From the NCBI GenBank assembly GCA_003240855.1, contig QFNN01000064.1:1-16735 (forward strand): a stretch of 16,735 nt of DNA. The letters run 5' to 3'. Below, piece after piece: positions 6,108 to 12,949 of this stretch (positions are counted from its first letter, which is position 1; each line of letters begins with the position of its first letter). The position numbers were made by a program, and so were the translations under genes. Source of the stretch: Sphingomonas sanxanigenens. Its GTDB lineage: Bacteria; Pseudomonadota; Alphaproteobacteria; Sphingomonadales; Sphingomonadaceae. The notes under the pieces are model-generated. The model saw only the letters and a list, made by a program, of their open reading frames with translations. It did no database searches and was not told the DNA's origin.

Positions 6108-6754
6108 GCCGCTTCGTCGGTGTCGGAGAGGATCCAGTTCGGATCCTTGTCGCGCAGCGTGCGGGTGAAGGTCCAAACGTCATGCGTCGGCACGGCGTCG
6201 TCGAGCGAGCCGGCAATGACATTGCCTTCGCTGTCGCGGGTGACGGCGGCGATATCGGCATCGAAACGCACGGTGACGCTGGCGACGCGGTTCTGGACCG
6301 AAGCCGCCGCGATGACTGCCTGTTCGATCGAGACGAGCCGGTTGTCGAGCGTTTGCCCCGCCTCCTTGCGCGCTGCGATCGCTTCTTCAAAGGACGCGCG
6401 CACATCAGGCGAGGCGAGCCAGCCCAGTTGTTCTTCATCGCCTTTCCAGAAGGCTTCGAGAATCATGCGATAGGCCGAACGCGCGCCTTCGAGGAAGCGA
6501 TGCGCATCGAAGCTGGAATCGACCGCGATGATCGCCTTCACGCCTGCAATGGCCGCAGGCTCGATCACGGAATCGAGCGCCGCCGGCGCTTCGGGCTGCA
6601 GATCGGGAATGGAGCGCGCCGAGGGGATGGTCGCCACCCGCTCCTCGGCCGGTTTCGCGATCGTCTGCTCATGCCCGCCGCGCTTGCCCAGCACCATATA
6701 AAGGCGCAGGGCCAGAAAGGCCGCGATCATGGCGAGAAGAACGATAACGAGCAC
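6104..6754 (-). CDS. timA: Tim44/TimA-family membrane-anchored protein
   Basis: This encodes 216 residues. A single N-terminal hydrophobic helix, LVIVLLAMIAAFLALRLYMV, is followed by a variable Pro/Glu-rich spacer (about 25-65). A Tim44-like domain fills the rest: the segment around FDAHRFLEGARSAYRMILEA, then FWKGDEEQLGWLASPDVRAS, and the closing THDVWTFTRTLRDKDPNWIL. The fold matches mitochondrial Tim44 and MRPL45. Bacterial versions are inner-membrane proteins thought to help complex assembly or protein handling, with no firm biochemical role. The GTG at 6754 is chosen over the open frame to 6775 because GGAGG lies four bases upstream and the helix then starts at residue 2. It heads the leftward cluster with mltA and is divergent from secB, an arrangement I recall from other alphaproteobacteria. 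Confidence 0.88.
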   Translation of the reverse strand: MLVIVLLAMIAAFLALRLYMVLGKRGGHEQTIAKPAEERVATIPSARSIPDLQPEAPAALDSVIEPAAIAGVKAIIAVDSSFDAHRFLEGARSAYRMILEAFWKGDEEQLGWLASPDVRASFEEAIAARKEAGQTLDNRLVSIEQAVIAAASVQNRVASVTVRFDADIAAVTRDSEGNVIAGSLDDAVPTHDVWTFTRTLRDKDPNWILSDTDEAA

Positions 6755-6925
6755 CTGACCTCCAGTTCCGCGCAACGCCGCGCGAAAGCCTTACATAAGC
6801 GCGTGAGATGAAGGATTCAAATATATCCCGCCGACGTGCTGTTCCATCTTGTTCCATTGCCCTTGGTCGCCGCGCCATGCTAGGCGCGCCGCCGATCAGT
6901 TTCTGCACAAGAAGGGTTTTCGACA
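6755..6925. promoter_or_regulatory. divergent promoter region between timA and secB
   Basis: This 171-base gap must drive both genes. It holds an AT-rich core near 6818-6828 (TTCAAATATAT) and a direct repeat GTTCCAT at 6841-6847 and 6851-6857, spaced one helical turn apart. The secB Shine-Dalgarno is AGAAGGG around 6909-6915. No convincing -35/-10 pair stands out. Confidence 0.5.
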
Positions 6926-7435
6926 ATGGCCGAAGAATTTGGCGCGCCGGGCGCGGGCGATGCGCTTCCCAACGGCGCCGACACGCTGCCGCAGGTCGGC
7001 CTCATCTCACAATATGTGAAGGATCTGTCGTTCGAGAATCCGAACGCGCCGGCCGTCTATCAGTGGCAGAGCCAGCCGCAGATCGACATCCAGTTCAACA
7101 TCGCATCGAACCGCGTCGGCGACGACGTGTATGAAGTGGTGCTGAAGGTGGAGGTTCGCGCCGAGGGCGACAGCCAGGTCGCGTTCCATGTCGAGCTGTC
7201 CTACGCCGGGCTTTTCGGGCTGCGCAACATCCCCGATGACCAGATCCAGTTCATCCTGATGGCGCAGGCCCCCGCGCTGATCTTCCCGTTCGCGCGCCGC
7301 GTTCTGGCCGATGCCGTCCGCGACGGCGGCTTCCCGCCGCTGCTGCTCGAGCCGATCGACTTCGGCTCGATCTATCTCCAGCAGGCGCAGGCCCAGGCCG
7401 GCCAGGCCGGGTTCGGCGCAGCCGGCCAGGCCTGA
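6926..7435 (+). CDS. secB: protein-export chaperone SecB
   Basis: This encodes 169 residues, normal for alphaproteobacterial SecB. The core runs from VGLISQYVKDLSFENPNAP (24-42), the family's most conserved block, through a beta-sheet region ending ELSYAGLFGLRNI. The helical end includes ALIFPFARRVLADAVRDGG and FPPLLLEPIDFGSIY. The first 20 residues and the Gln/Ala/Gly-rich tail (QQAQAQAGQAGFG...) are variable extensions. SecB forms a cytosolic tetramer that keeps precursor proteins unfolded and passes them to SecA. The ATG at 6926 follows an AGAAGGG site with about ten bases of spacing. It is divergent from timA, and its 3' side carries an extragenic palindrome pair before murJ. Confidence 0.97.
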   Translation: MAEEFGAPGAGDALPNGADTLPQVGLISQYVKDLSFENPNAPAVYQWQSQPQIDIQFNIASNRVGDDVYEVVLKVEVRAEGDSQVAFHVELSYAGLFGLRNIPDDQIQFILMAQAPALIFPFARRVLADAVRDGGFPPLLLEPIDFGSIYLQQAQAQAGQAGFGAAGQA

Positions 7436-7463
7436 TCCCGCCCACCGGTGACATTGAAAGACG

Positions 7464-7548
7464 CCGTTCGGGCTGAGCCTGTCGAAGGCCTCTCCTTTAT
7501 TCCCGTGCGGATGAAGGCAGAGGTTTCGGCAGGCTCAGCCCGAACGGG
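7464..7548. repeat. REP-like inverted pair between secB and murJ
   Basis: The left arm at 7464-7488 begins CCGTTCGGGCTGAGCCTG and ends TCGAAGG. The right arm at 7522-7548 contains CAGGCTCAGCCCGAACGG, the exact reverse complement of the first 18 bases of the left arm, plus a mismatched extension. About 33 bases lie between the arms. This GTTCGGGCTGAGCCTGTCGAAGG family is, from memory, widespread as repetitive extragenic palindromes in sphingomonads and other GC-rich proteobacteria. As RNA it would fold into a long stem that could protect the secB 3' end or end transcription. Confidence 0.85.
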
Positions 7549-7587
7549 CCTTTGCAAGAACCGCCATTTGCGCGTCAGGGCCGCCCG

Positions 7588-9174
7588 ATGAACCTCGTCC
7601 GCGCGACCGCGACGATCGGCGGGCTGACGCTGATCAGCCGCATCCTCGGCTTCGTACGCGACATGCTGATGGCGCGTTTCGTGGGCGCCGGGCTGGCGTC
7701 GGACGCTTTCCTGATCGCCTGGCGACTGCCCAACCTGTTCCGCGCACTGTTCGCGGAAGGCGCCTTCGCCTCGGCCTTCGTGCCGATGTTCAACCGCACG
7801 CTGGGCGAGGCCGAATCGAAGGGGCATCCCGCCCCGCTGCGCGCCGCGCTCGATTTCACCGAACAGGTGTTGTCGGTGCTGCTGCCCCTGCTGATCGTTT
7901 TTACGATCATCATGATGTTCGCCGCCGCGCCGATCGTCTGGGCGATGACCGGCGGCTTCCCCGATGGCGGCGCCGACAAGTTCGACCTGACCGTCCAACT
8001 GACGCGCATCACCTTTCCCTATCTCGCGCTCATCAGCCTCGTCTCGCTGCTGGGCGGCATCCTCAATTCGCTTCAGCGCTTCTGGGTGAATGCGGCGGCG
8101 CCCATCCTGCTCAACATCTGCATGATCGTCGGACTGATCTTCTTCCGCGGGCATAGCGAGATCGATACGGCGCGGACGCAGGCGATCGCGGTCACCGTAT
8201 CGGGTGTGATGCAGCTTGGCTGGCTCATGCTCTCCTGCCGGCAGGCGGGCGTATCGCTGCGCCTGCGCAAACCCAGCCTGTCGCCGCAGGTCAGGAAGCT
8301 GCTGGCGATCATCTGGCCCGCGGCGCTGGGCGCGGGCGCGGTGCAGTTCAATCTGCTGATCTCGACCACGCTCGCCGCCCGCTTCCTGCCGCAAGGCGCG
8401 GTTTCCTATCTCTATTACGCCGACCGGCTGAACCAGCTACCGCTGGGGCTTATCGGCATTGGCGTCGGCACCGCGATCCTGCCCACGCTGTCGCGCCAGA
8501 TCGGCGGCGGCAATGATGCCGCGGCCAATCACACGCAGAACCGCGCAATGGAGCTGTCGCTGCTCCTCACCCTCCCCGCGACCGCCGCCTTCATCGTCTC
8601 GGCCGTGCCGCTGATCCGCGCGACGCTCCAGCACGGCGTGTTCAGCGCGGCCGATACGATCGCCAGCGCCAATGCGCTCGCCGCCTTCTCGATCGGCCTG
8701 CCGGCTTATGTGCTGATCAAGGTGCTGACGCCCGGCTTCTACGCCCGCGCCGACACGCGGACGCCGGTGCGGATCGCGCTGCTGGCGATGCTGGTCAATC
8801 TCGTCGGCAACCTGATCCTGATCTGGCCGATGGGGCATGTCGGCCTCGCGCTGTCGACGGCGGTTTCCGCCTGGGTCAATGTCGGCCTGCTTTACCTGAC
8901 GCTCCACCGGCGCGGGCAATTCTCGATCGACGCGCAATTGCGCCGCCGCACGATCCGCCTGCTCGGCGCGACCATTGCGATGACGGCGCTGCTCCTGGTC
9001 CTCAACCCGATCGTCGACGCGCATAGCGGGCGCGGGCTGATCGAACGCATCGTCGCGGTGGGCCTGATGATCGCGGCGGGCGGGATCGTCTATTTCGGCG
9101 CGGCCTTCGCGCTGCGCGCCTACGGGCTTGCCGAGCTGAAGCAGCAGTTGCGCCGCCGCCCGCCTGCGGCTTGA
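7588..9174 (+). CDS. murJ: lipid II flippase MurJ (MviN)
   Basis: This encodes a 528-residue polytopic membrane protein of the MOP exporter superfamily, with about 14 hydrophobic helices along its length. The family-defining N-terminus includes SRILGFVRDMLMARFVGAG (16-34), FLIAWRLPNLFRALFAEGA and FASAFVPMF, which carry the conserved Arg residues of the central cavity. Other family blocks are SYLYYADRLNQLPLGLIGIG, then VGTAILPTLSRQ, and later LKVLTPGFYARADTRTPV-like sequence (here VLIKVLTPGFYARADTRTPV). MurJ moves lipid II across the inner membrane for peptidoglycan assembly. The longest frame starts at 7552, but the ATG at 7588 matches the usual MNLVRA-type start. It is followed by trpS after 35 bases, so the two are probably co-transcribed. 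Confidence 0.97.
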   Translation: MNLVRATATIGGLTLISRILGFVRDMLMARFVGAGLASDAFLIAWRLPNLFRALFAEGAFASAFVPMFNRTLGEAESKGHPAPLRAALDFTEQVLSVLLPLLIVFTIIMMFAAAPIVWAMTGGFPDGGADKFDLTVQLTRITFPYLALISLVSLLGGILNSLQRFWVNAAAPILLNICMIVGLIFFRGHSEIDTARTQAIAVTVSGVMQLGWLMLSCRQAGVSLRLRKPSLSPQVRKLLAIIWPAALGAGAVQFNLLISTTLAARFLPQGAVSYLYYADRLNQLPLGLIGIGVGTAILPTLSRQIGGGNDAAANHTQNRAMELSLLLTLPATAAFIVSAVPLIRATLQHGVFSAADTIASANALAAFSIGLPAYVLIKVLTPGFYARADTRTPVRIALLAMLVNLVGNLILIWPMGHVGLALSTAVSAWVNVGLLYLTLHRRGQFSIDAQLRRRTIRLLGATIAMTALLLVLNPIVDAHSGRGLIERIVAVGLMIAAGGIVYFGAAFALRAYGLAELKQQLRRRPPAA

Positions 9175-9209
9175 CGCGGAGCGCGGGGGAAGCGAGAGGC
9201 GGGGCCATC

Positions 9210-10217
9210 ATGGCAAAACGCATCGTCTCGGGCATCCAGCCCACCGGAAACCTTCACCTCGGCAACTATCTGGGGGCGATCCGCAACTGGGTGCGGATGC
9301 AGGATGACAATGAGGGCGGCGAGACCCTGTTCTTCCTGGCCGATCTCCACGCCATCACCGTCTACAACGACCCGACCGAGCTGACCGCCAACACGCGCGA
9401 GATGGCGGCGGCGCTGCTCGCGGCGGGGATCGATCCCAAGAAGGCGATTCTGTTCAACCAGACGCGCGTGCCCGCGCATGCCGAGCTTGCCTGGCTGCTC
9501 TTCTGCACCGCGCGGATCGGCTGGCTGAACCGCATGACGCAGTTCAAGGAGAAATCAGGCAAGAACCGCGAGGGCGCGAGCGTCGGCCTATACGCCTATC
9601 CCGTGCTGCAGGCGGCGGACGTGCTGCTTTATCAGGCGACGCACGTCCCCGTGGGCGAGGACCAGAAGCAGCATCTGGAACTGGCGCGCGACATCGCCAC
9701 CAAGTTCAACACCGATTACGCGACCGAGCTGTTCACTCTGCCCGAACCGTTCATCCCGCCTGCAGCCGCGCGGATCATGAGCCTGCGCGACGGCAGCGCG
9801 AAAATGTCGAAATCCGATCCTTCGGATGCGTCGCGCATCAACCTGATCGACGATGCCGATACGGTGGCGCAGAAGGTCCGCAAGGCCAAGACCGATCCCG
9901 ATCCCCTGCCCGGCGCCGCCGAGGGGCTGGAGGGGCGCCCCGAAGCCCGCAACCTGATCGCCATCTACGCCGCGCTTACCGATCGCAGCGTCGGCGAGGT
10001 GCTGGCGGAGCATGAAGGCAAGGGTTTCGGCCAGTTCAAGCCGATCCTGGCCGATCTGCTCGTCGAATCGCTCGCTCCCATCCGCGCGCGTTTCGAGGAA
10101 TATAGCCGCGACCCGGGGGAAATCGACCGGTTGCTGGGCGATGGCGCCGCCCGTGCGGCCGCGCTTGGCGCGCCGACGCTCGCAAGGACCTATGACGCGA
10201 TGGGTCTGTGCCGATAG
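9210..10217 (+). CDS. trpS: tryptophanyl-tRNA synthetase
   Basis: This encodes a 335-residue class I aminoacyl-tRNA synthetase of normal bacterial TrpRS length. The HIGH-equivalent motif is in GIQPTGNLHLGNYLGAI (8-24), and the KMSKS loop is exact at 198-202. Substrate-pocket blocks include LYAYPVLQAADVLLYQATHV (127-146) and VPVGEDQKQHLELARDIA (147-164), typical of TrpRS rather than TyrRS. It charges tRNA-Trp in the cytosol. A longer frame from 9171 overlaps the murJ end, but its extra 13 residues are not family-like. The ATG at 9210 has a GAGAGG purine site about 8 bases upstream. The gene sits directly after murJ, a pairing I recall in related genomes. Confidence 0.97.
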   Translation: MAKRIVSGIQPTGNLHLGNYLGAIRNWVRMQDDNEGGETLFFLADLHAITVYNDPTELTANTREMAAALLAAGIDPKKAILFNQTRVPAHAELAWLLFCTARIGWLNRMTQFKEKSGKNREGASVGLYAYPVLQAADVLLYQATHVPVGEDQKQHLELARDIATKFNTDYATELFTLPEPFIPPAAARIMSLRDGSAKMSKSDPSDASRINLIDDADTVAQKVRKAKTDPDPLPGAAEGLEGRPEARNLIAIYAALTDRSVGEVLAEHEGKGFGQFKPILADLLVESLAPIRARFEEYSRDPGEIDRLLGDGAARAAALGAPTLARTYDAMGLCR

Positions 10218-10340
10218 GGGACGGTTCGTCGTGCGCACGCATCCACTTGCCGCGCCGCGCGTTCAACCCATATTCAGTTGTCCAGGCGCATTTTCAGGCC
10301 ACCTGGAGGATGCTCTTTCTCGATTCGAAGGTCGCCCAAG

Positions 10341-11027
10341 ATGCTGACTGTAAAGAAGATACTCGCCGCCGCGCTGCCCGTGACGCTGCTTGCGCTCGGC
10401 GGCTGCGCGACGCCGTTCAACGCCAAGGTCTCGCGCTTCCAGCAATTGCCGGTGCCGCAGGGGCAGACTTTCGCTGTCGAGGCAGGTGACCCCCGTCTGC
10501 AGGGCGGCCTTGAGTTTTCGCAATATGCCGCACTCGTCAGCGAGCATCTGGCGCGCGTCGGCTATCGCCCGGTGGAGGCCGGCGCCAAGCCCGATCTCGT
10601 CGTGCGCGTCGCCTATACGGTCGACCATGGCCGCGAGAAGATCCAGTCGACCCCCGGCTGGGGTTATGGCGGCTGGGGTGGTTGGGGCGGCTGGGGCGGT
10701 TGGGGCGGCTATCGCCCGGTCGTCACGCGCGGCGGCGGCGTCGCCTATGTGCCCGGCTTCTATTATGATCCCTATCTGTGGGGCGGGGGCTGGGGCGGCG
10801 CAGACGTCAGCAGCTACACCGTCTATACCAGCCAGTTGAACGTGATGATCGTCCGCACGTCTGACGGAACGCATCTGTTTGAAGGCAAGGCGCAGGCGAT
10901 TTCGCGCAGCAACGACCTGCCCTATCTCGTCCCGAACCTGATCGAGGCGATGTTCACCGGCTTCCCGGGCAATTCGGGCGAGACAGTGAAGATCACCGTG
11001 CCGCCGCCGCCCAAGCCGAAGGGCTGA
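10341..11027 (+). CDS. DUF4136-like lipoprotein with Gly/Trp tandem repeat
   Basis: This encodes 228 residues. A signal peptide (MLTVKKILAAALPVTLLALG) ends in a lipobox LGGC, so Cys22 is the likely lipidated residue. The following segment (FNAKVSRFQQLPVPQGQTF, then EFSQYAALVSEHLARVGYRP and PDLVVRVAYTVD) matches the DUF4136 pattern: a short beta-strand, an ageing-type repeat and a conserved hydrophobic strand. Residues about 107-124 are an insertion of four GWG-type units (codons GGN TGG GGN). A second Gly/Trp patch (LWGGGWGG) follows. The C-terminal part SQLNVMIVRTSDGTHLFEGK is again family-like. Function is unknown; envelope location is inferred. The ATG at 10341 is chosen because it places the signal peptide at the very N-terminus. 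A weak TTGCCG-N18-TATTCA lies upstream (10249-10278). Confidence 0.82.
   Translation: MLTVKKILAAALPVTLLALGGCATPFNAKVSRFQQLPVPQGQTFAVEAGDPRLQGGLEFSQYAALVSEHLARVGYRPVEAGAKPDLVVRVAYTVDHGREKIQSTPGWGYGGWGGWGGWGGWGGYRPVVTRGGGVAYVPGFYYDPYLWGGGWGGADVSSYTVYTSQLNVMIVRTSDGTHLFEGKAQAISRSNDLPYLVPNLIEAMFTGFPGNSGETVKITVPPPPKPKG
10671..10706 (+). repeat. 4 x 9-bp in-frame tandem repeat, G-quadruplex-like
   Basis: There are four units of GGN-TGG-GGN, each a codon triplet for Gly-Trp-Gly. GGGG runs fall at 10675-10678, 10684-10687, 10693-10696 and 10702-10705, always five bases apart, with one more at 10660-10663. The spacing fits a four-tetrad quadruplex on the coding strand. Copy-number change would stay in frame. 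Confidence 0.8.
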
Positions 11028-11046
11028 ACAGTTAATTTTTAGGAAC

Positions 11047-11078
11047 AGCCTCCCGTTTCTGAACAGAAGCGGGAGGCT
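11047..11078. terminator. bidirectional hairpin between convergent genes
   Basis: AGCCTCCCGTTTCTG (11047-11061) pairs with CAGAAGCGGGAGGCT (11064-11078) with one G-T wobble, giving a stem of up to 13 pairs once a loop is allowed. It lies between the lipoprotein stop (11027) and the small convergent gene's stop (11092). A T-run occurs only before it on the plus strand, so classical T-tract termination is incomplete, but the position supports a shared terminator. Confidence 0.65.
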
Positions 11079-11091
11079 CAAGAAGCGATAT

Positions 11092-11289
11092 TTAATGGGC
11101 CTGCTTTTTACCGTGGGCGTTTGCGAATTCAGCAAACTGTTCGAGTGAAACACCCTGCCAAGACTGCTTGCCCTTATCCCGCCAAAGCAAGGCATTCGGT
11201 TTTACCCGAACCTCTCCAACTACCTTGCTATCCGCATTAAGGACCTGAAAATCCTCATGCTTTGGCCAATCGAACTTATTGCGCGCCAT
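11092..11289 (-). CDS. small hypothetical protein (65 aa), lower-GC gene
   Basis: I do not recognise a characterised family. The product is 65 residues, rich in Lys and Trp, with no signal peptide or membrane helix. It starts MARNKFDWPKHEDFQVLNAD and has a compact middle, VVGEVRVKPNALLWRDKGKQ, then SWQGVSLEQFAEFA and a basic His/Lys tail. The strand-strand-helix order and basic charge would suit a small nucleic-acid-binding or single-domain protein, but that is inference. The ATG at 11289 has a good GGAGAAGG site six or so bases upstream, so it is preferred to the open frame reaching 11376. GC is near 50%, well below the neighbours, which hints at a separate origin. It lies 136 bases after the dnaA stop on the same strand. 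Confidence 0.7.
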   Translation of the reverse strand: MARNKFDWPKHEDFQVLNADSKVVGEVRVKPNALLWRDKGKQSWQGVSLEQFAEFANAHGKKQAH

Positions 11290-11353
11290 ATCCTTCTCCG
11301 ATTCGTTTCGGAAAGGATACGGCTTCCGTTGGCAACTGCAAACGATTGGCAGA

Positions 11354-11417
11354 ATTAGCCGGCAAAGAGCCACCAAGACAGCCGCCCGCCTGCCCCATTT
11401 GACGAGATTCGGCTAAT
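11354..11417. repeat. 8-bp inverted repeat between dnaA end and the small gene
   Basis: ATTAGCCG at 11354-11361 is the reverse complement of CGGCTAAT at 11410-11417, with 48 bases between. It lies in the lower-GC stretch downstream of dnaA and upstream of the 65-residue gene. It may be chance, a binding site pair, or the ends of a small inserted segment. Confidence 0.3.
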
Positions 11418-11425
11418 ATTTATCA

Positions 11426-12802
11426 TCAGCCGCCGAGCTGGCGGATCAGCGCGCGCACATCGGCGTCCATATCGGCATCCTCGGCGCGCATCTTCTCGAT
11501 CGTCTTGACCGCGTAGATCACCGTCGTGTGATCGCGCCCGCCGAAACGCCGGCCGATCTCAGGCAGCGAGCGCGGCGTCAGCCGCTTGGCGAGATACATG
11601 GCGATCTGGCGCGGGCGGGCGACCGAGCGCGCGCGACGCGCTGAAACCATCTCGGCCTGGCGCATGCCATAATGCGCCGAAACCGCCTTCTGGATCTCGT
11701 CGATCGTCACCCGGCGCGATCCGGCGCTCAGCATCTCGCCCAGCACTTCCTGCGCGAAAGCGAGATCGATCTTGCGATCGTTGAGCATCGCATAGGCAGA
11801 GAGGCGGTTGAGCGCGCCTTCCAGCTCGCGGACGCTGCTCTGGATCCGCTCGGCGAGCAGGACGAGCACTTCGTCCGGGATCGCGACTTCGGGAGTCGCG
11901 GCCAGCTTCGAGCGCAGGATGGCGAGGCGGAGCGCCTGCCCGGCGGGCTTGATGTCGACGACGAGACCGCTGGCGAGGCGCGACTGGATGCGGCCTTCCA
12001 TGCCTTCCAGCGCCTGCGGGCTGCGATCGGCGCTGATCACCACCCGCTTGCCCGAATGCATCAGCTCGTTGAGCGTGTGAAGGAACTCTTCCTGCGTCGA
12101 ACCCTTGCCGGCGATGAACTGAATATCGTCGATCATCAGCAGGTCGGCCGAACGCAGCCGCTGCTTGAAGCTGAGCGTATCGCGGTCGCGCATCGCGGCG
12201 ACGAAATCGACCATGAACTTCTCGGCCGACATGAACAGCACCGACGCGCCGGGAACGCGCTGGCGATAGACATGGCCGATGGCGTGCAGAAGATGCGTCT
12301 TGCCCTGGCCGGTCGCCGAATGGATGAACAGCGGGCTGAGCGCGAGAGCGCCCGAAGCGAGGCCCTTCGCCGCGTTGAACGCAACGCGATTCTCATCGCC
12401 GACGACGAAGCTCTCGAAAGTGAAACGCGGGTCGAAACCGCTCGCCAGCGCCGGATGCGCAGGCTGAGCGATCGGCGTAACGACCGGATCGGCGTCGGCC
12501 GTGTACACGGGCAGCGTTTCGTCGGCGGCGGTCGCAGCGCCGATGCGCACGTCGCGCACGGCGGGCAGCAGCGCGCGCCAGGCCAGCCGGATGCGATCGG
12601 CATAATGCGCGCTGACCCAGTTCGCCATGAACTCGGACGGCAAGGTGAGGTTGACGATCGCGCCGCCTTCCTCGACGCCGGCAAGCGCAGCGGGCTTCAA
12701 CCAATGGTCGAACACCCGCGCGCCGCAATCGCGGCGCAGGCCTTCCCGGATCGACGCCCAGGCCGCCTTGTAGGCATCCCCGGTTGCGTCAACATGCTCC
12801 AT
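11426..12802 (-). CDS. dnaA: chromosomal replication initiator DnaA
   Basis: This encodes 458 residues. Domain I starts DAYKAAWASIREGLRRDCG, a short domain II follows, and FTFESFVVGDENRVAFNAA (127-145) opens the AAA+ domain. The Walker A is SATGQGKTHLL (162-172), with Ser where the first Gly of GxxxxGKT is expected. Walker B is LLMIDDIQFI (221-230), and the sensor/Arg-finger region includes GRIQSRLASGLVVDI. Domain IV ends with the DnaA-box-binding signature GRDHTTVIYAVKTIEKM. The protein melts oriC and loads the helicase. The frame continues to a TTG at 12835, but the ATG at 12802 has a GAGCGG purine site and fits the family start. It lies downstream of mutM-rpsT on the same strand, a conserved alphaproteobacterial order, with about 0.4 kb of structured leader. 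Confidence 0.96.
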   Translation of the reverse strand: MEHVDATGDAYKAAWASIREGLRRDCGARVFDHWLKPAALAGVEEGGAIVNLTLPSEFMANWVSAHYADRIRLAWRALLPAVRDVRIGAATAADETLPVYTADADPVVTPIAQPAHPALASGFDPRFTFESFVVGDENRVAFNAAKGLASGALALSPLFIHSATGQGKTHLLHAIGHVYRQRVPGASVLFMSAEKFMVDFVAAMRDRDTLSFKQRLRSADLLMIDDIQFIAGKGSTQEEFLHTLNELMHSGKRVVISADRSPQALEGMEGRIQSRLASGLVVDIKPAGQALRLAILRSKLAATPEVAIPDEVLVLLAERIQSSVRELEGALNRLSAYAMLNDRKIDLAFAQEVLGEMLSAGSRRVTIDEIQKAVSAHYGMRQAEMVSARRARSVARPRQIAMYLAKRLTPRSLPEIGRRFGGRDHTTVIYAVKTIEKMRAEDADMDADVRALIRQLGG

Positions 12803-12885
12803 CCGCTCGATCTTCCCCGATACCACTGCTTGCAATGCCCTTCATGCTGCGCCGACGCGCCCACGATGACGCAAACCTGCCCCCA

Positions 12886-12905
12886 TGCCGGAATCACTTC
12901 CGGCA
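12886..12905. other. 8-bp stem hairpin in the dnaA leader with a GANTC site
   Basis: TGCCGGAA (12886-12893) and TTCCGGCA (12898-12905) form a perfect stem around TCAC, 84 bases upstream of the dnaA ATG. A GAATC site (12891-12895), the target of CcrM-type methylases, lies across the left arm and loop. Confidence 0.55.
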
Positions 12906-12935
12906 CCGTTGAACACGCTCTCAGACTGGCCCGGC

Positions 12936-12949
12936 CACGCGATCGCGTG
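12936..12949. other. 14-bp perfect palindrome upstream of dnaA
   Basis: CACGCGATCGCGTG reads the same on both strands. CCGG flanks it on both sides, offset by a single extra C on the left (12935), so symmetry nearly extends to 22 bases. It lies about 134 bases upstream of the dnaA start. It looks like an operator for a dimeric protein, but no regulator is identified. Confidence 0.6.

Noticed and set aside
4389..6473. A 694-codon plus-strand frame opposite smr, mltA and timA
   Set aside because: It is very long but purely a shadow. The minus strand has three recognisable proteins with overlapping stops and starts, and this frame is Arg/Ala-rich without any domain.
6744..6768. GGAAC-N15-CGTT on the minus strand at the timA start
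   Set aside because: The spacing is one base short of the EcfG optimum. The -10 would fall inside the first codons of timA, so it cannot drive that gene from its chosen start.
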